Below, piece by piece: positions 8,803 to 19,057 of a stretch of 64,000 bases of DNA; position 1 is the stretch's first letter; every line of letters starts with the position of its first letter. The translations under genes and the position numbers were made by a program. The notes under the pieces were generated by a model. The model ran no database searches and was not told where the DNA came from. It saw only the letters and a list, made by a program, of their open reading frames with translations. This DNA is from Triangularia verruculosa (lineage: Eukaryota > Ascomycota > Sordariomycetes > Sordariales > Podosporaceae), in assembly GCA_033296885.1 (NCBI GenBank), contig MU863908.1:1-64000 (forward strand), given 5' to 3'.

Positions 8803-11800
8803 ATGGATTCATTCGCAGAGCCAGTACACCAGAGTCGCAACTCGATTGAAGATATCTGGGGCCCTCGTACGCCCTACAAAGATGAGTGGCCGACGAGGGT
8901 TGATCAGGCATGCGATGAGGACCCCGACAAATGGGTGCAAAGCGCCTGCGTCCTCTGCAGGTACGACCACATGTTTGCTGATTTGTCGCCGTCTACTAAC
9001 ATGCCATAGCAATGGATGTGGCCTTGATATCGGGGTCAAGGATGGCAAAGTCGTGGGAGTCCGTGGTCGTGCGACGGACCGTGTAAACAAAGGCAGGCTA
9101 GGTCCGAAAGGCCTGCATGGGTAGAACCGATACCTTCATGCCCTTTGACAGTTCATTACTGATAGTGTCGCAGGTGGAAAGCCATGCATCGAGAAGACCG
9201 CCTGACGCACCCCTTGGTCAGAAGAAACGGCCGGCTAGAGCGGGCGTCTTGGGACGAGGCCATGGACCTGATCTTGGCAAAGTCAAAAGAGCTTCAGAAG
9301 CACCTCACCAACCACAGCATCGCGTTTTACACCTCCGGCCAGCTTTTTTTGGAAGAGTACTACGCCTTGGCACTGGTAGGCAAAGCCGGTCTGCACACAC
9401 TGCACATGTAAGCACCTACAACTTGCCGTTCCAGACGATATGAGAACTTGGTAGGTTAAACAAGGCTTCAGGGATGGCAACACTAGACTTTGCACCGCCA
9501 CGGCAGCAGCGGCTATGCGCGAGTCCTTCGGCTCTGATGGGCAACCCGGTTCTTACCGCGATATCGATTGCACCGATTGCATCTTCATGGTGGGCCACAA
9601 CATGGCAGCAACTCAGACAGTCCTCTGGTCCAGAATATTGGACCGACTTGCGGGTGAGCAACCGCCCAAGCTAATTGTAGTTGACCCGCGTTTGTCGGAG
9701 TCGGCACGAAAAGCAACGCTTCACTTGGCCCCGAAAGCAGGCACCAATCTGGCTCTTCTCAATGGCATCCAACATTTAATGTTCAAAAATGGTTGGATCG
9801 ATCGCGAGTTTGTCGGCAAACATGTTGTAGGATTGGGGGAGCTGGAAGCCACTGTTCGGGATTACACCCCGGAGGTCGTTGAAAAGATCACGGGTGTGTG
9901 CGCTGCTGACCTGGAAGAGGCCGCTCAGATTCTGGGCACGACGAAGAGCTTGCTCTCGACAGCTCTTCAGGGGGTGTATCAATCTCACCAAGCCACTGCC
10001 AGCGCGTGCCAGATCAACAACATCAACCTCCTCCGCGGCATGATTGGCAAGCCCGGCAGCGGCATCTTGCAGATGAACGGCCAGCCTACAGCCCAAAACA
10101 ACCGTGAGGCTGGTTGCGACGGCGAGTATCCTGGCTTTCGCAACTACCAGAACCCCAATCACATGGTCGAACTGGCCAAACTGTGGAACATTGAACAAAT
10201 CCAAGTGCCTCACTGGAGCCAACCCACACACGTGATGAACCTACTCAACTACATCGAACAGGGCACCATCCGGATGTTCTGGATCAGCGGCACGAACCCC
10301 CTTGTCAGCTTGCCCAACCTACCTCGGGTGCGGAAATTATTGACCGATCCACAATTATTCGTCGTGTGTCAAGATATTTATCCCACCGAAACAACAGCTA
10401 TCGCCGATGTGGTCCTCCCAGCGGCCTAGTGGGGAGAAAAGACAGGATGCTTCACCAATGTCGACCGGACCGTCCACATCTCCCACAAGGCCGTTGATCC
10501 GCCAGGTGAATGCAAGTCAGACCTCGAAATATTCCTCGACTATGGCAAGCGCATGGGTTTCAAGGACAAGGACGGGCATGACCTGATGCCTTGGACGACG
10601 TCGGAGGAGGTGTTTGAGGCATGGAAGAAACTGTCTAAGGGCAGGCCATGTGACTACAGCGGCCTGAGTTATGCTCGTCTTACGGGTGGTTCTGGCATCC
10701 AGTGGCCCTGTAATGACGAAAACCCTCAGGGAACGGAACGGTTGTATGCCGACGGGCGTTTCTTCACTGGCATTGAGGAGTGCGAGACTTATGGACACGA
10801 CTTGGAGACCGGTGCACCATACACAAAGACGGAATATCAGCAGAACAATCCGGCGGGCAGAGCAATTCTGAAGTCATGCCATTATCATCCGCCTGCCGAG
10901 GAGCCGGATGACGAGTTTCCTTTTCGGCTGGCCACGGGTCGAAACGTATATCAATTTCATACTCGCACCAAGACTGGGCGAACGGCGCTCCAGAAGAGTT
11001 GTCCTGAGCCTGAGGTGAGAGTCTCAGAGGCGAATGCCAAGGAATTAGGCGTGGCAACTGGTGAGATGGTTATTGTTCGCTCCCGGCGAGGAGCTGTTGA
11101 AGTAAAGTGCCGTGTTGGAAATGTGCCAAACGGCCAAGTCTTTTTGCCGTTTCATTTTGGGTACTGGGATTCGACAGATGGGCGGGCAAGAGCTGCGAAC
11201 GAGCTGACAGTTGGTAAGTGCCCTACATTTCCCATCCAGTCAAATCGGTCGGGGAACTAATAACATACAAAGACCGATGGGATCCTATCTCGAAGCAGCC
11301 ACTCTTCAAGTCCGGAGCTGTCAGGATTGACAAGATCGTGGACGGTAAAGAAGGCCCACACGTCAAGGAACAGCAGACGACTGCAGTGGAGCAAGCGTCC
11401 AAGAAAGACGCCGCTGAGACTACTGACAATGAAGACCTCACCAACCGCGAGCGACAAATGGAGCTCTGGCTGGGAGAGACCTACGAAACGATGGTACAGC
11501 TCCTTCAGATCTATGAGAAGCTGATACCCAAGCTCATCCATGACCAGGAGGTTGGTGCAGGGCTGGGCATACTACACAAGATTGCTGAGGATATGAGGTC
11601 ACGCATGGAGCCGCAGGTTGTGAAGCTGGGGGAGAACAAGCAACGGGGTCGCCACAGAGCCCACATCCTAAGGGAGGCGCTTTTCCCTCCCGAGAATTCC
11701 CATGGGAGCACATACGAGGTGCTTGAAACACTCCACGCTCTTTCTATCTATCTATCTCATATTCGGGGCTCACTGACGGCTTTGGGTCCCGTGGCGTTGG

Positions 11801-11934
11801 CGATGTGGGATGAGGAGTTTTCGGAGGCAGTGCGGTATGCTCAGCAGTGCGTCCACAGGATGCGTGCGTGGGTGAAGCAGCAGATTAAGGTGAGAAGTCC
11901 GCAGACTTTGTTGGTCCCTGTGCCCAGAACATAA
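8803..11934 (+). CDS. bacterial-type Mo-bisMGD oxidoreductase (nitrate reductase/formate dehydrogenase-like), interrupted by one in-frame TAG
   Basis: Exons 8803-8960, 9010-9120, 9174-9407, 9472-11213 and 11273-11934 close in phase to 969 codons. The N-terminus has the iron-sulfur motif C-V-L-C-S-N-G-C (C-x2-C-x3-C). The fourth ligand position reads G-R-L-G-P-K-G, where many relatives have Cys. Then come the molybdopterin oxidoreductase core (D-G-N-T-R-L-C, F-M-V-G-H-N, V-V-D-P-R, G-K-P-G-S-G, G-Q-P-T-A-Q-N-N-R-E, W-I-S-G-T-N-P) and the C-terminal molybdopterin-dinucleotide-binding domain (L-A-T-G-R, H-T-R-T-K-T-G-R, F-H-F-G-Y-W-D). A helical extension of about 190 residues follows. Such enzymes reduce nitrate or oxidise formate. 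The substrate is not decidable here. Codon 487 (10427-10429) is TAG between V-V-L-P-A-A and W-G-E-K-T-G, in the middle of conserved sequence. A C-to-T change in a CAG codon would explain it. Without suppression only 486 aa are made. Confidence 0.88.
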
Positions 11935-11950
11935 TGTATGTACAAGAATA

Positions 11951-13184
11951 TCACTCCTCTTCAGTTGTGCAGTCCTCGTCCAGCCCCAACAACGCCCCGG
12001 TCGCGAGCCCTCTGATCGTCATGCCGATATTCCAAAGCCAGATGATCACCAACATCACAGTCAATACCGTTGACCAAACCCTAAACGCTGTAGAATCCAG
12101 GAGTTTGCCCAGTTGCACAGCTGCATTGGTGTAGACACCCTAGAATTGTACTTTGTTAGCATTATCTCATTCCAACTCCCACACACGAAAAACGTACCCA
12201 AGGAAAGACCAAACTCCACGCAGACAAACCATACGGTATCCCCATCCACTTCCCCCTCCTCCCCATCCCCGCATGCAGAATCCCGATCACAGCCCAGGCC
12301 CACCAAAACGTTCCCATCCCCCAAAGCAACACCCCAACAAAGATACTCCCATAACCAACCGGTTTTGCCGCCTCCTCAGTGAGAAACACGCCCATGTTAT
12401 ACCCCGCGAAACTCCCTTTCAGCACTGCACCCCCCAATATCTGAAACCCAAAACTCGCCTGCCCCCACGGACCACACAGTATCATATCCTGCAGGATATG
12501 CTGCCTATCCAGCATCGACCGATCAAGCAACCTCGCCCAGTAAAGCACATCCAACCCAAACGCCAACGGCAATCCACACCCCAGAAAAAGATACGACACC
12601 ACTATCACCGGAACCTGCTGCTGCGGCGACAGCCCCGCATTCTGGCTTATCGTTCCCCCTCCCGCAGCAACAGTCAGCGCTGCTATCATCGGAAGCTGGC
12701 TCGCGGGAGATAAATGCGAGATCTGAGCTGGATACAGCCTTAGCAGCACGAACGGCACCCCTATTATCGCAATGACTGCCAGGAAAACGTTGGTCCACCA
12801 GAGGATATAAGCCGCTGTCCCCCAACCTGGCCCCCAGCTTGAGACGAGGACGAGGGAGATAAACTTGATGATGGAGGTGTAAGTGATTGAAATGCTAGTG
12901 AGACAGGCGACTTCCTCTTGGGTTTGCTGGAGAGCGGTGGTGACGGTGTGAGGGAAGAGGATGCATCGGGTTAGGTAGATGGTGATTGTTGTGAGGAGGA
13001 GGATGATGGTGAGGAGGAAGAAGATGTACGAAATTACATCGAGGCCGGGGAATTGGTAGTCGAGTTGATGGAGGATTACGGCGATGATGCCGGTGCCTTG
13101 GGGGAGGAGGAGCCATTGGGAGGGGAAGGTTTGGATTGCTTTTCGGATTGGTGATTGAAGAGGTGAAGAGATGGAGGTGGGCAT
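11951..13184 (-). CDS. TDT/SLAC1-family anion transporter (SSU1/Mae1-like)
   Basis: Exons 12198-13184 and 11951-12139 (intron 12140-12197, phase 0) give 391 aa with about ten hydrophobic helices. Family features include F-P-S-Q-W near the start, G-T-G-I-I-A, a conserved Q-E-E-V-A, the L-P-M-I-A-A-L-T-V-A-A-G-G-G-T segment, W-M-G-I-P-Y-G-L-S-A-W-S-L-V-F-P-W-G-V-Y-T and an acidic C-terminal tail (D-E-D-C-T-T-E-E-E). Members of the tellurite-resistance/dicarboxylate transporter family move sulfite, malate, nitrate or chloride across the plasma membrane. The 3' end is 16 bp from that of the convergent oxidoreductase gene, and the gene diverges from mobA, so it lies inside the Mo block. A nitrate, nitrite or formate role is an inference from that position only. 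Confidence 0.9.
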
Positions 13185-13477
13185 GATGGGAGGATGTGAT
13201 TTTGGCCATTACTTCTGGGATTGCTAGCAAGTGACGGCCTCTAAGAACAGAGGCTCTACAGTATTATCCAATGTTAAGGTGGCAGGTCCGAGTGGAGCAA
13301 ACACTTTATTTGGAAGACGTCATGGGACAGGTGTTTCTTGGTGCCAGACAAGTGGGAATTCGCTTTGATTGGGCAATGGATCATCCTGGAAGGGAGAATG
13401 CCCCACGTCAAAACATCGACAGAAAGGGAATTTCTGCGCACACTAGGAAACAATTCAGCATGCACGGAAAAGACGGC
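13185..13477. promoter_or_regulatory. bidirectional promoter of TDT transporter and mobA-like gene
   Basis: 293 bp between divergent starts (ATG 13184 on - and chosen ATG 13478 on +). No box matching CTCCGHGG was found. The sequence stays open in the mobA frame from 13271, so the mobA start could be earlier. Confidence 0.5.
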
Positions 13478-14125
13478 ATGGCACTTACCATCAAACCACT
13501 GGTCTTGGCAGGGGGGAGGTCTGTCAGAATGGGATCGCCCAAGCATCTTCTCGAGTTGCCAGACGGGAAGCCGCTATACCAACACCAGATAGATGTCCTC
13601 CGCCAGGCCTGCCCGGAGGCACAAACTGTTTACATCTCCCTAGCCAAGGACTCCCCACTCGACGGCTTTCTCCGCGAAGCAGCTACAGACATTTCTTCTG
13701 AGCCACCAGTAGTTATTATTCGAGACTTGCAAGACAACGACACGCCGGAATCTGGCGGCCCATCTCAAGGGTTGCTCTCGGCCTTCAACTTCGACCCAAC
13801 GGCAACATGGTTTGTGGTGGCAGTCGACTACCCGCTCCTCAGGGTAGGTCTGTTGCGGAAGCTGCGGGACGCTTATCAACCGCCGGTGGCATGCTTCCGT
13901 AACGCGGATGGATTTTGCGAGCCATTGGTCGCCATCTGGAGCCCGGAAGCACTTGGTCGGTTGGCAGAAGCCGCAGCCAAGGGCAAGATACCTGGTCCGT
14001 CATCTATTGTTCGTCAGTTGAGTGGTAAACAGATTGATCATGTGGAGGAAGAGGCGATACAGCTGAGGAATGTTAACACAAGGGAGGACTGGGAGGCCGT
14101 TCAATCGTTGTTGGGTGGCTTGTGA
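13478..14125 (+). CDS. mobA: MobA-type molybdenum cofactor guanylyltransferase
   Basis: 215 aa from the ATG at 13478, which lies eight codons before the nucleotide-binding loop L-V-L-A-G-G-R-S-V-R-M-G (residues about 8-19), followed by the conserved K in S-P-K-H-L. An earlier in-frame ATG at 13460 is equally possible. Further family marks are F-V-V-A-V-D-Y-P-L-L (metal-binding Asp, about 110) and E-P-L-V-A-I-W (about 147). MobA transfers GMP to Mo-molybdopterin to make MGD, the cofactor form of bacterial DMSO-reductase-superfamily enzymes. Canonical eukaryotic Mo enzymes do not use MGD, so a MobA beside a bis-MGD enzyme is strong contextual support for a working cofactor branch. Other NTP transferases share the fold (for example the CoxMo-associated MocA), hence some uncertainty about exact activity. 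The frame is intact. Confidence 0.85.
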   Translation: MALTIKPLVLAGGRSVRMGSPKHLLELPDGKPLYQHQIDVLRQACPEAQTVYISLAKDSPLDGFLREAATDISSEPPVVIIRDLQDNDTPESGGPSQGLLSAFNFDPTATWFVVAVDYPLLRVGLLRKLRDAYQPPVACFRNADGFCEPLVAIWSPEALGRLAEAAAKGKIPGPSSIVRQLSGKQIDHVEEEAIQLRNVNTREDWEAVQSLLGGL

Positions 14126-14958
14126 GATTGAACCTCGACACTGTGAATGTCATTATTTTGTTTAGGGCGTGGTTGTGCGTCGGAACATTCTCCCATTACC
14201 TAGCAGCGCTTCTCCAACTCTTACATAGTTTCATGAGTCTCAGGCTTAGGTAGGTAATGATGCCAAGGAATCCGGTTTTCAGATATCAAAATTTTGCGCT
14301 ATGTTGTCACTAGGTAATCAGATGTCTTGAAACAAAATTCTCGAATGTTAAGCCTCTTCGAGGTTTTTCTAAGTACCAATGGATGACTGGCGATGCAATG
14401 ATTCAACACTACGTACCTAATTGGCACTGCACTTCAGAATCGCACCTTTAAGAAAGCACTGACCTTGCAAAGCAGGAACACGGCCTTAATGGACAGTCAA
14501 AAGGCCTTCAGAAGGAGTTGAAATACCTTTAAAAACCATAATAAAAAGAGGTTATTGATTTGTCCGATAAAAGAGAGCTATTCAAAAGAGCGTTGGAAGC
14601 CATGTTGATATCCATTGCTGCCCACGGCTTGCCTGGCGCTCTCCGTGGAACCATTCAATCCAGCCATTTTCGCTTACGCTGAGCTGCAATATAGAATGCT
14701 TCGAATCCACGTGGCAGATTTTCAGCTTTAAATCCTCTAGGTCGAAACGAGACGATGGATTTAGCGTGGGGCAGTGTATTGGTGCCACGGCGACTATTCA
14801 GGCAGAAACCCTGCCATGGCGGCTACAGCACCTATTTAAACACATCCTCTCTTATGACACTACAATCTGTCTTTCTATTTCGGCTTAATGGACGTTATAT
14901 ATTATCCCAAAACCTCCGTTCCTACATTGTCCACACTCGAATATCCCTGCTGGCCACC
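14126..14958. other. intergenic region with a TAGGTAGGTAA patch
   Basis: Holds the 3' flank of mobA, a TTAGGTAGGTAATG patch near 14248 and the upstream region of the membrane protein gene. The membrane protein frame is open from 14755. Confidence 0.4.
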
Positions 14959-17603
14959 ATGGGGCCCGGGCCGGCTTTCAGTGCCATTCTCCACAGCTTG
15001 GAAGTTATTGCCAATCGCATCGCTTCTGCCATTGTTGCCTTTGCCACAATAACGTGGAATCTTTTAATCCTATCACCTCTCAAAGCAAGCTTCAACACCG
15101 CCGTCAAAGCTTTCCATCATGCTGCCGCCTTTCTCAGCACTCTTGCAGCTAAGACCGCGGCATACTATCGTAATGTCATCAAAAAAGCCAAGACAACCCT
15201 CAACGACAAAAAGGAAAGTCCCAAAAGGCTTGGCGGTGAAAACCGCTGGATTTCGGTTGGAAAACGATTTTTAATCCACATGATCCCCGTCGCCACGACC
15301 GTCCTGCTGGTGAGCATAAACCTCTCCCAGCACTTCATCGGGGTTGAGCTTGACGGTATCCCAGACCAGGACGACGAGAAGCTAGGCGCCCTCCAGGTAG
15401 CTGCCAAGGTGCACGAGCTGCTCATCCTCGCGAGCCTCTCGGTCGTTGTGTTCGAAGCGGTCCTGTACGAGCTGGTGTTTGGGCAAGGGCTCCCCCTCGG
15501 CCTGATGGGCGCAGGCTTCTCCTTCAGTTCTGTTGGATATTTTCTGTCGCGCGACTTTTGGGTCCTACACTTTTTTGATGCGTGTCAGCGGCCCCGGCAG
15601 CGTAGGTGGGGTCTGTTAATACTGCTTTTGATCGGCGGGCTTATGGGGCTCCTGGCCGGTCCCGCCAGCGCCGTGTTGATGGTTCCGAGGGAGCTTGATT
15701 GGCCGGTTGGGGGGGCATATATTTGGTTGAACGGTGAGTTTGATGTCATATGGTGGCGGAATCACTCGCCCGGGTTGTTCCGCCATGGTGATGGCGCTAT
15801 GCCCATGTCGATGTTTTGTGCTAATGAAACATGCTTGTTTCCTTTGTTTGCTCAGGGACAAACGAGAGCCTCTGGCCCAATACTTTAGCCGGATCCATGA
15901 TCAAGTCTCCGATCTACGACGAGTTAGGATCATGGGTCACTAGCGAGGCCTCTAGAGGAAGGTCGTTCGCCATCCGGCAGCGAAAGGATTTTAGAAGGAT
16001 ACATTTAGGTCCTCGCACGTTCGGTGAGGTATTTGAGGAGACGTGGGTGCTAATGCCAGATCACGAGGTCCACGGGGTGCAGCACACCCTATTTGACATT
16101 TGGTACATGGCAAACGAATATCTCTCCAGGTTTTACACGAAGAATGTTCGATTCGGTCGTGCGTCCAGCAGGACCTCGTCTGTCGAATCGAAACTCCCTG
16201 CGGTGAGGGTTTCGTGCATGAAGAAGATCCAAGAGGCGGACGGGCATCCTGCTTTTAATGGCACTTTGGAGTTTCCTGTCCTCTTCCAATCCGAAAACCT
16301 GAAGCCCCCGCCATCAGGATCCAAGCTATTGGCATTCAATGTCTCGGCTGCGGTTAACAAAGCTCTGAGAGAGATGTCGAATCTAGCGGCGGGCGGCGAG
16401 TCCGAGTCACGTCCATCCCCGTATGACAATGTGGTTACCATGGTGAGCGTCCAGCTTCCGGAGGTGAACAACCAGTCGGCTTCTCTCGGAATCGTATTTG
16501 TTGGCACTTCTAGTGCCTCGCCGGCTATTAAACTACTCGCCTGTTCTGCCGATTCCTACTGGGCGACCGGCAAATCGATTGTGAAGCTGGACCGCATTCC
16601 TGATGACTCGGCGCTGCCCATTGATGATGCCTCCCTGAACTGGCGTCTAGACCTAGATGGGGCGTTTCGCGGACCTTCAACCTTCTCACCATCCAATGAC
16701 GGCGCATGGCCGTGGATCAACCTTACCGCCGCGTGGTTCGACTCTGTAGTCCCCGAGCTCCCACATCACAATGCTGGACGCATGCCGTCATTTGGGAACA
16801 GCACCGAGTCCGACGCCACCGCCGCCGCCCCTGCCACAGGGATCGGTTATCTGCCCCGTGAGCTCACGAGTGTATACATTCGGGATATGGAGCTCGGCCT
16901 CTCAACTCTTCTCGCAGATTCCATATCGCGGACTATGACGCACGTTCGCGGGAACATCGGAGCGTTGCCGATATGGGGCCCGTTTTCTGGCGTGCGAGAC
17001 GCTATGTACAGTACCGAGCCAGGCAAATTTGATACCCTGTGGTCGGACAACTCGGAACTTGGTGTGATCGGCAAGGACATCGTTCGCTCTGGGCCTCCGA
17101 AAGAGCTGCCCGGGCAAAAGCCGGAGCAAGGTGCCGATTTGATGACGACGATCGAAGTCGGCATAGAAGTCAGGGGTTTCGTCATGGCAGCGGTTGGGTG
17201 GTTCGATTATTTGAGCATCGTTCTGCTACTCATCCACGTCGTCATTGCTTTGGCCGACCTGATGGCTTTCATTTGGGTACGGGGTGTGAGGGGAAAAGCA
17301 GGGCAGGGTGGTGCGTGGGAGAGCATACCGGAGCTGCTGGCCCTCGCTTTGAACTCGGAGCCTCCAACCTATGGGGGCGAGGACGGCCTGGAGAACACAT
17401 GTGCTGGGATTGAGGGCTTTGCGGCGCTCAGAAAGATTGGATGGATCGAGTCGAGTCGAGCCTCCGGCTCTAGTGCCGGTGGTGGCTATGGGACCGAGCA
17501 GTTGGAACTGCGATTTGGAAAAGGTCATCGCACTATACCTAATGGTCATCAACGAGACCCTGAGACAACTCCGAGCCCGGGTACGGTCTACGGAAAACGG
17601 TAA
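14959..17603 (+). CDS. large fungal membrane protein of unknown function
   Basis: Exons 14959-15733 and 15856-17603 (intron GTGAGT...CTCAG, phase-closed) give 840 aa. Hydrophobic helices fall at about residues 20-40, 105-124, 154-174 and 218-242. A long hydrophilic region of some 450 residues follows with N-glycosylation sequons (N-Q-S, N-L-T, N-S-T), then a membrane segment at about 705-735 and a short polar tail. This suggests a plasma-membrane or secretory-pathway protein with a large lumenal or extracellular domain. I do not recognise a catalytic domain. The ATG at 14959 is chosen for its GCCACCATGG context. An upstream in-frame ATG at 14755 would add 68 residues. The gene at 29797 has a similar overall architecture without obvious sequence similarity. 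Confidence 0.8.
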
Positions 17604-18502
17604 TTAATCCAGCATTCCTGCTGTTGCTCCAACTTTGATAGGGAGATTTTGTGCTTGGCTCCTCGAGACGCAATACCTTACGGTATCAAAATGACCGCGT
17701 TACCTAGTTTCTCAGCCCTCAATTACAAGTCGGGCGTAGACTATGTCAAGATACTTCGGGGTTTGTTTGCCAATGTCCAGGGCTGCACATAACTGTCGGT
17801 GCAATAGTTCTCAACACTAGAGACAATATCAACCACTGAGCTCTGAGATCGAATGCGAGCACTGAGTTCCGATTTCAAGAGGAAAATATCCAGATCCCGT
17901 CAGCATGTTGAGAGTAATCCTGTCATCTTCCCCACATTTTTTTCTGTCCAACAAAGAGTGTTTGCACAGCCTCGGCCAATGCCTGCTTCTATTTCTGACA
18001 GGACATCGGACGAACCACAGTGCTGGAATTCGGTGGCTGCGTACCCCGGATCTCCCAAATCCCGACAATTTGGATCCATCCATCATTGGCATAGCAAACG
18101 GCGCAATAACTGGGTGCTGAGCGTGAGGGAGCTGCACCGCCAGTCAACCCTGAGCCTTGCACATGGCCTGCGGTGTACACAGCTCTGAAGCCGAAAACAG
18201 CACACGGTGAGAAATGCTCACTGCGGCCGCCGGATGCCTTCACCTCCGCGCAATGCCCTCTCACGAGTCATCACAGAGTTCTCATCGCCACAAGACGAAG
18301 GATAATTGGAAATGGTGAATATTGGTGTAAATGTTTGTGTATATAACTCCTTGTCTGTTCCGCCTTCAATTCTCCCATTCCTCACCATCATCATCAGCTT
18401 CATCAACCACTCAATCACATTACCTAGGTAGTATTCTCCTCATACCAGTTCACTTCGCTTCTTACCAAACTTCAAATTCATTCCAATATCAAAGCAATCA
18501 AA
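17604..18502. other. intergenic region upstream of cupredoxin-like gene
   Basis: No supported gene. Several overlapping short frames on both strands lack codon structure or motifs. A TATA-like box lies at 18340 and a CT-rich stretch follows to the start codon. Confidence 0.4.
18340..18346 (+). promoter_or_regulatory. TATA box (TATATAA)
   Basis: TATATAA 157 bp before the ATG of the secreted cupredoxin-like gene, followed by CT-rich sequence as in many highly expressed fungal genes. Confidence 0.5.
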
Positions 18503-19057
18503 ATGCACTCCTCGACCCTCTTCATCACCCTCGCCGCCGCCCTCGGCTTTGTCTCTGCCGCTCCCACAGACAACATCTACAACCCCACAAAGACCTACTC
18601 CTCCCCCCGCACCACCCACACAGTCGTTGCCGGCCGTGGCGGCCGTCTCATCTTCGATCCCGACAACATCGTCGCTGAGGTCGGCAGCATCGTGGAATTT
18701 CACTTCACCCCACGGAACCACTCCGTCGTCGAGTCATCCTTTAGCAACCCCTGCCAGCCGAAGGATGCCAACTCTTTCTTCAGTGGCTTCTTCCCTGTCA
18801 GCGAGGGGCAGAGCGCCGAGGTCTTCCAGATTGAGGTCAAGGACACCCGCCCCATCTGGTTTTACTGTGCCCAGAACAATGGCGCTCACTGCCAGTCGGG
18901 CATGACTGGAGTTGTCAACCAGAACTTTGATAACCAGGCATTTTCTCTGAGGGCTCACAAAGAGCTTGCTGCAAAGGTGCAGGGGCCGAGTGGTGTGCAG
19001 GCTAATATTCAGGGTGGATGGAGGATTCCCAACCCCAACCCCTTGGGTGGCTTTTAG
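18503..19057 (+). CDS. secreted cupredoxin-like protein
   Basis: 184 aa, single exon. A clear signal peptide (about residues 1-19, ending V-S-A-A-P) is followed by a cupredoxin-type beta domain. The opening strands contain F-D-P-D-N-I-V-A-E-V-G-S-I-V-E-F, then P-R-N-H-S-V-V-E-S-S, the pair N-P-C-Q-P, and near the end I-W-F-Y-C-A-Q-N-N-G-A-H-C-Q-S-G-M. This is the pattern of fungal extracellular serine-rich or plastocyanin-like proteins: one His early, then Cys, His and Met late, compatible with a type-1 copper centre. The usual Ser-rich tail and GPI signal are absent. Members are induced during host contact or development, but the specific role is unknown. Confidence 0.85.
   Translation: MHSSTLFITLAAALGFVSAAPTDNIYNPTKTYSSPRTTHTVVAGRGGRLIFDPDNIVAEVGSIVEFHFTPRNHSVVESSFSNPCQPKDANSFFSGFFPVSEGQSAEVFQIEVKDTRPIWFYCAQNNGAHCQSGMTGVVNQNFDNQAFSLRAHKELAAKVQGPSGVQANIQGGWRIPNPNPLGGF

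Noticed and set aside
10427..10429. Programmed recoding (selenocysteine) at the oxidoreductase stop
   Set aside because: The codon is TAG, while selenocysteine uses TGA. Ascomycete fungi are not known to have the machinery, and the usual Sec/Cys position of formate dehydrogenases is elsewhere in the protein.
7053..14125. Bacterial contamination as the source of the Mo block
   Set aside because: The oxidoreductase has four and the transporter one typical short fungal intron, and the flanking genes are fungal.
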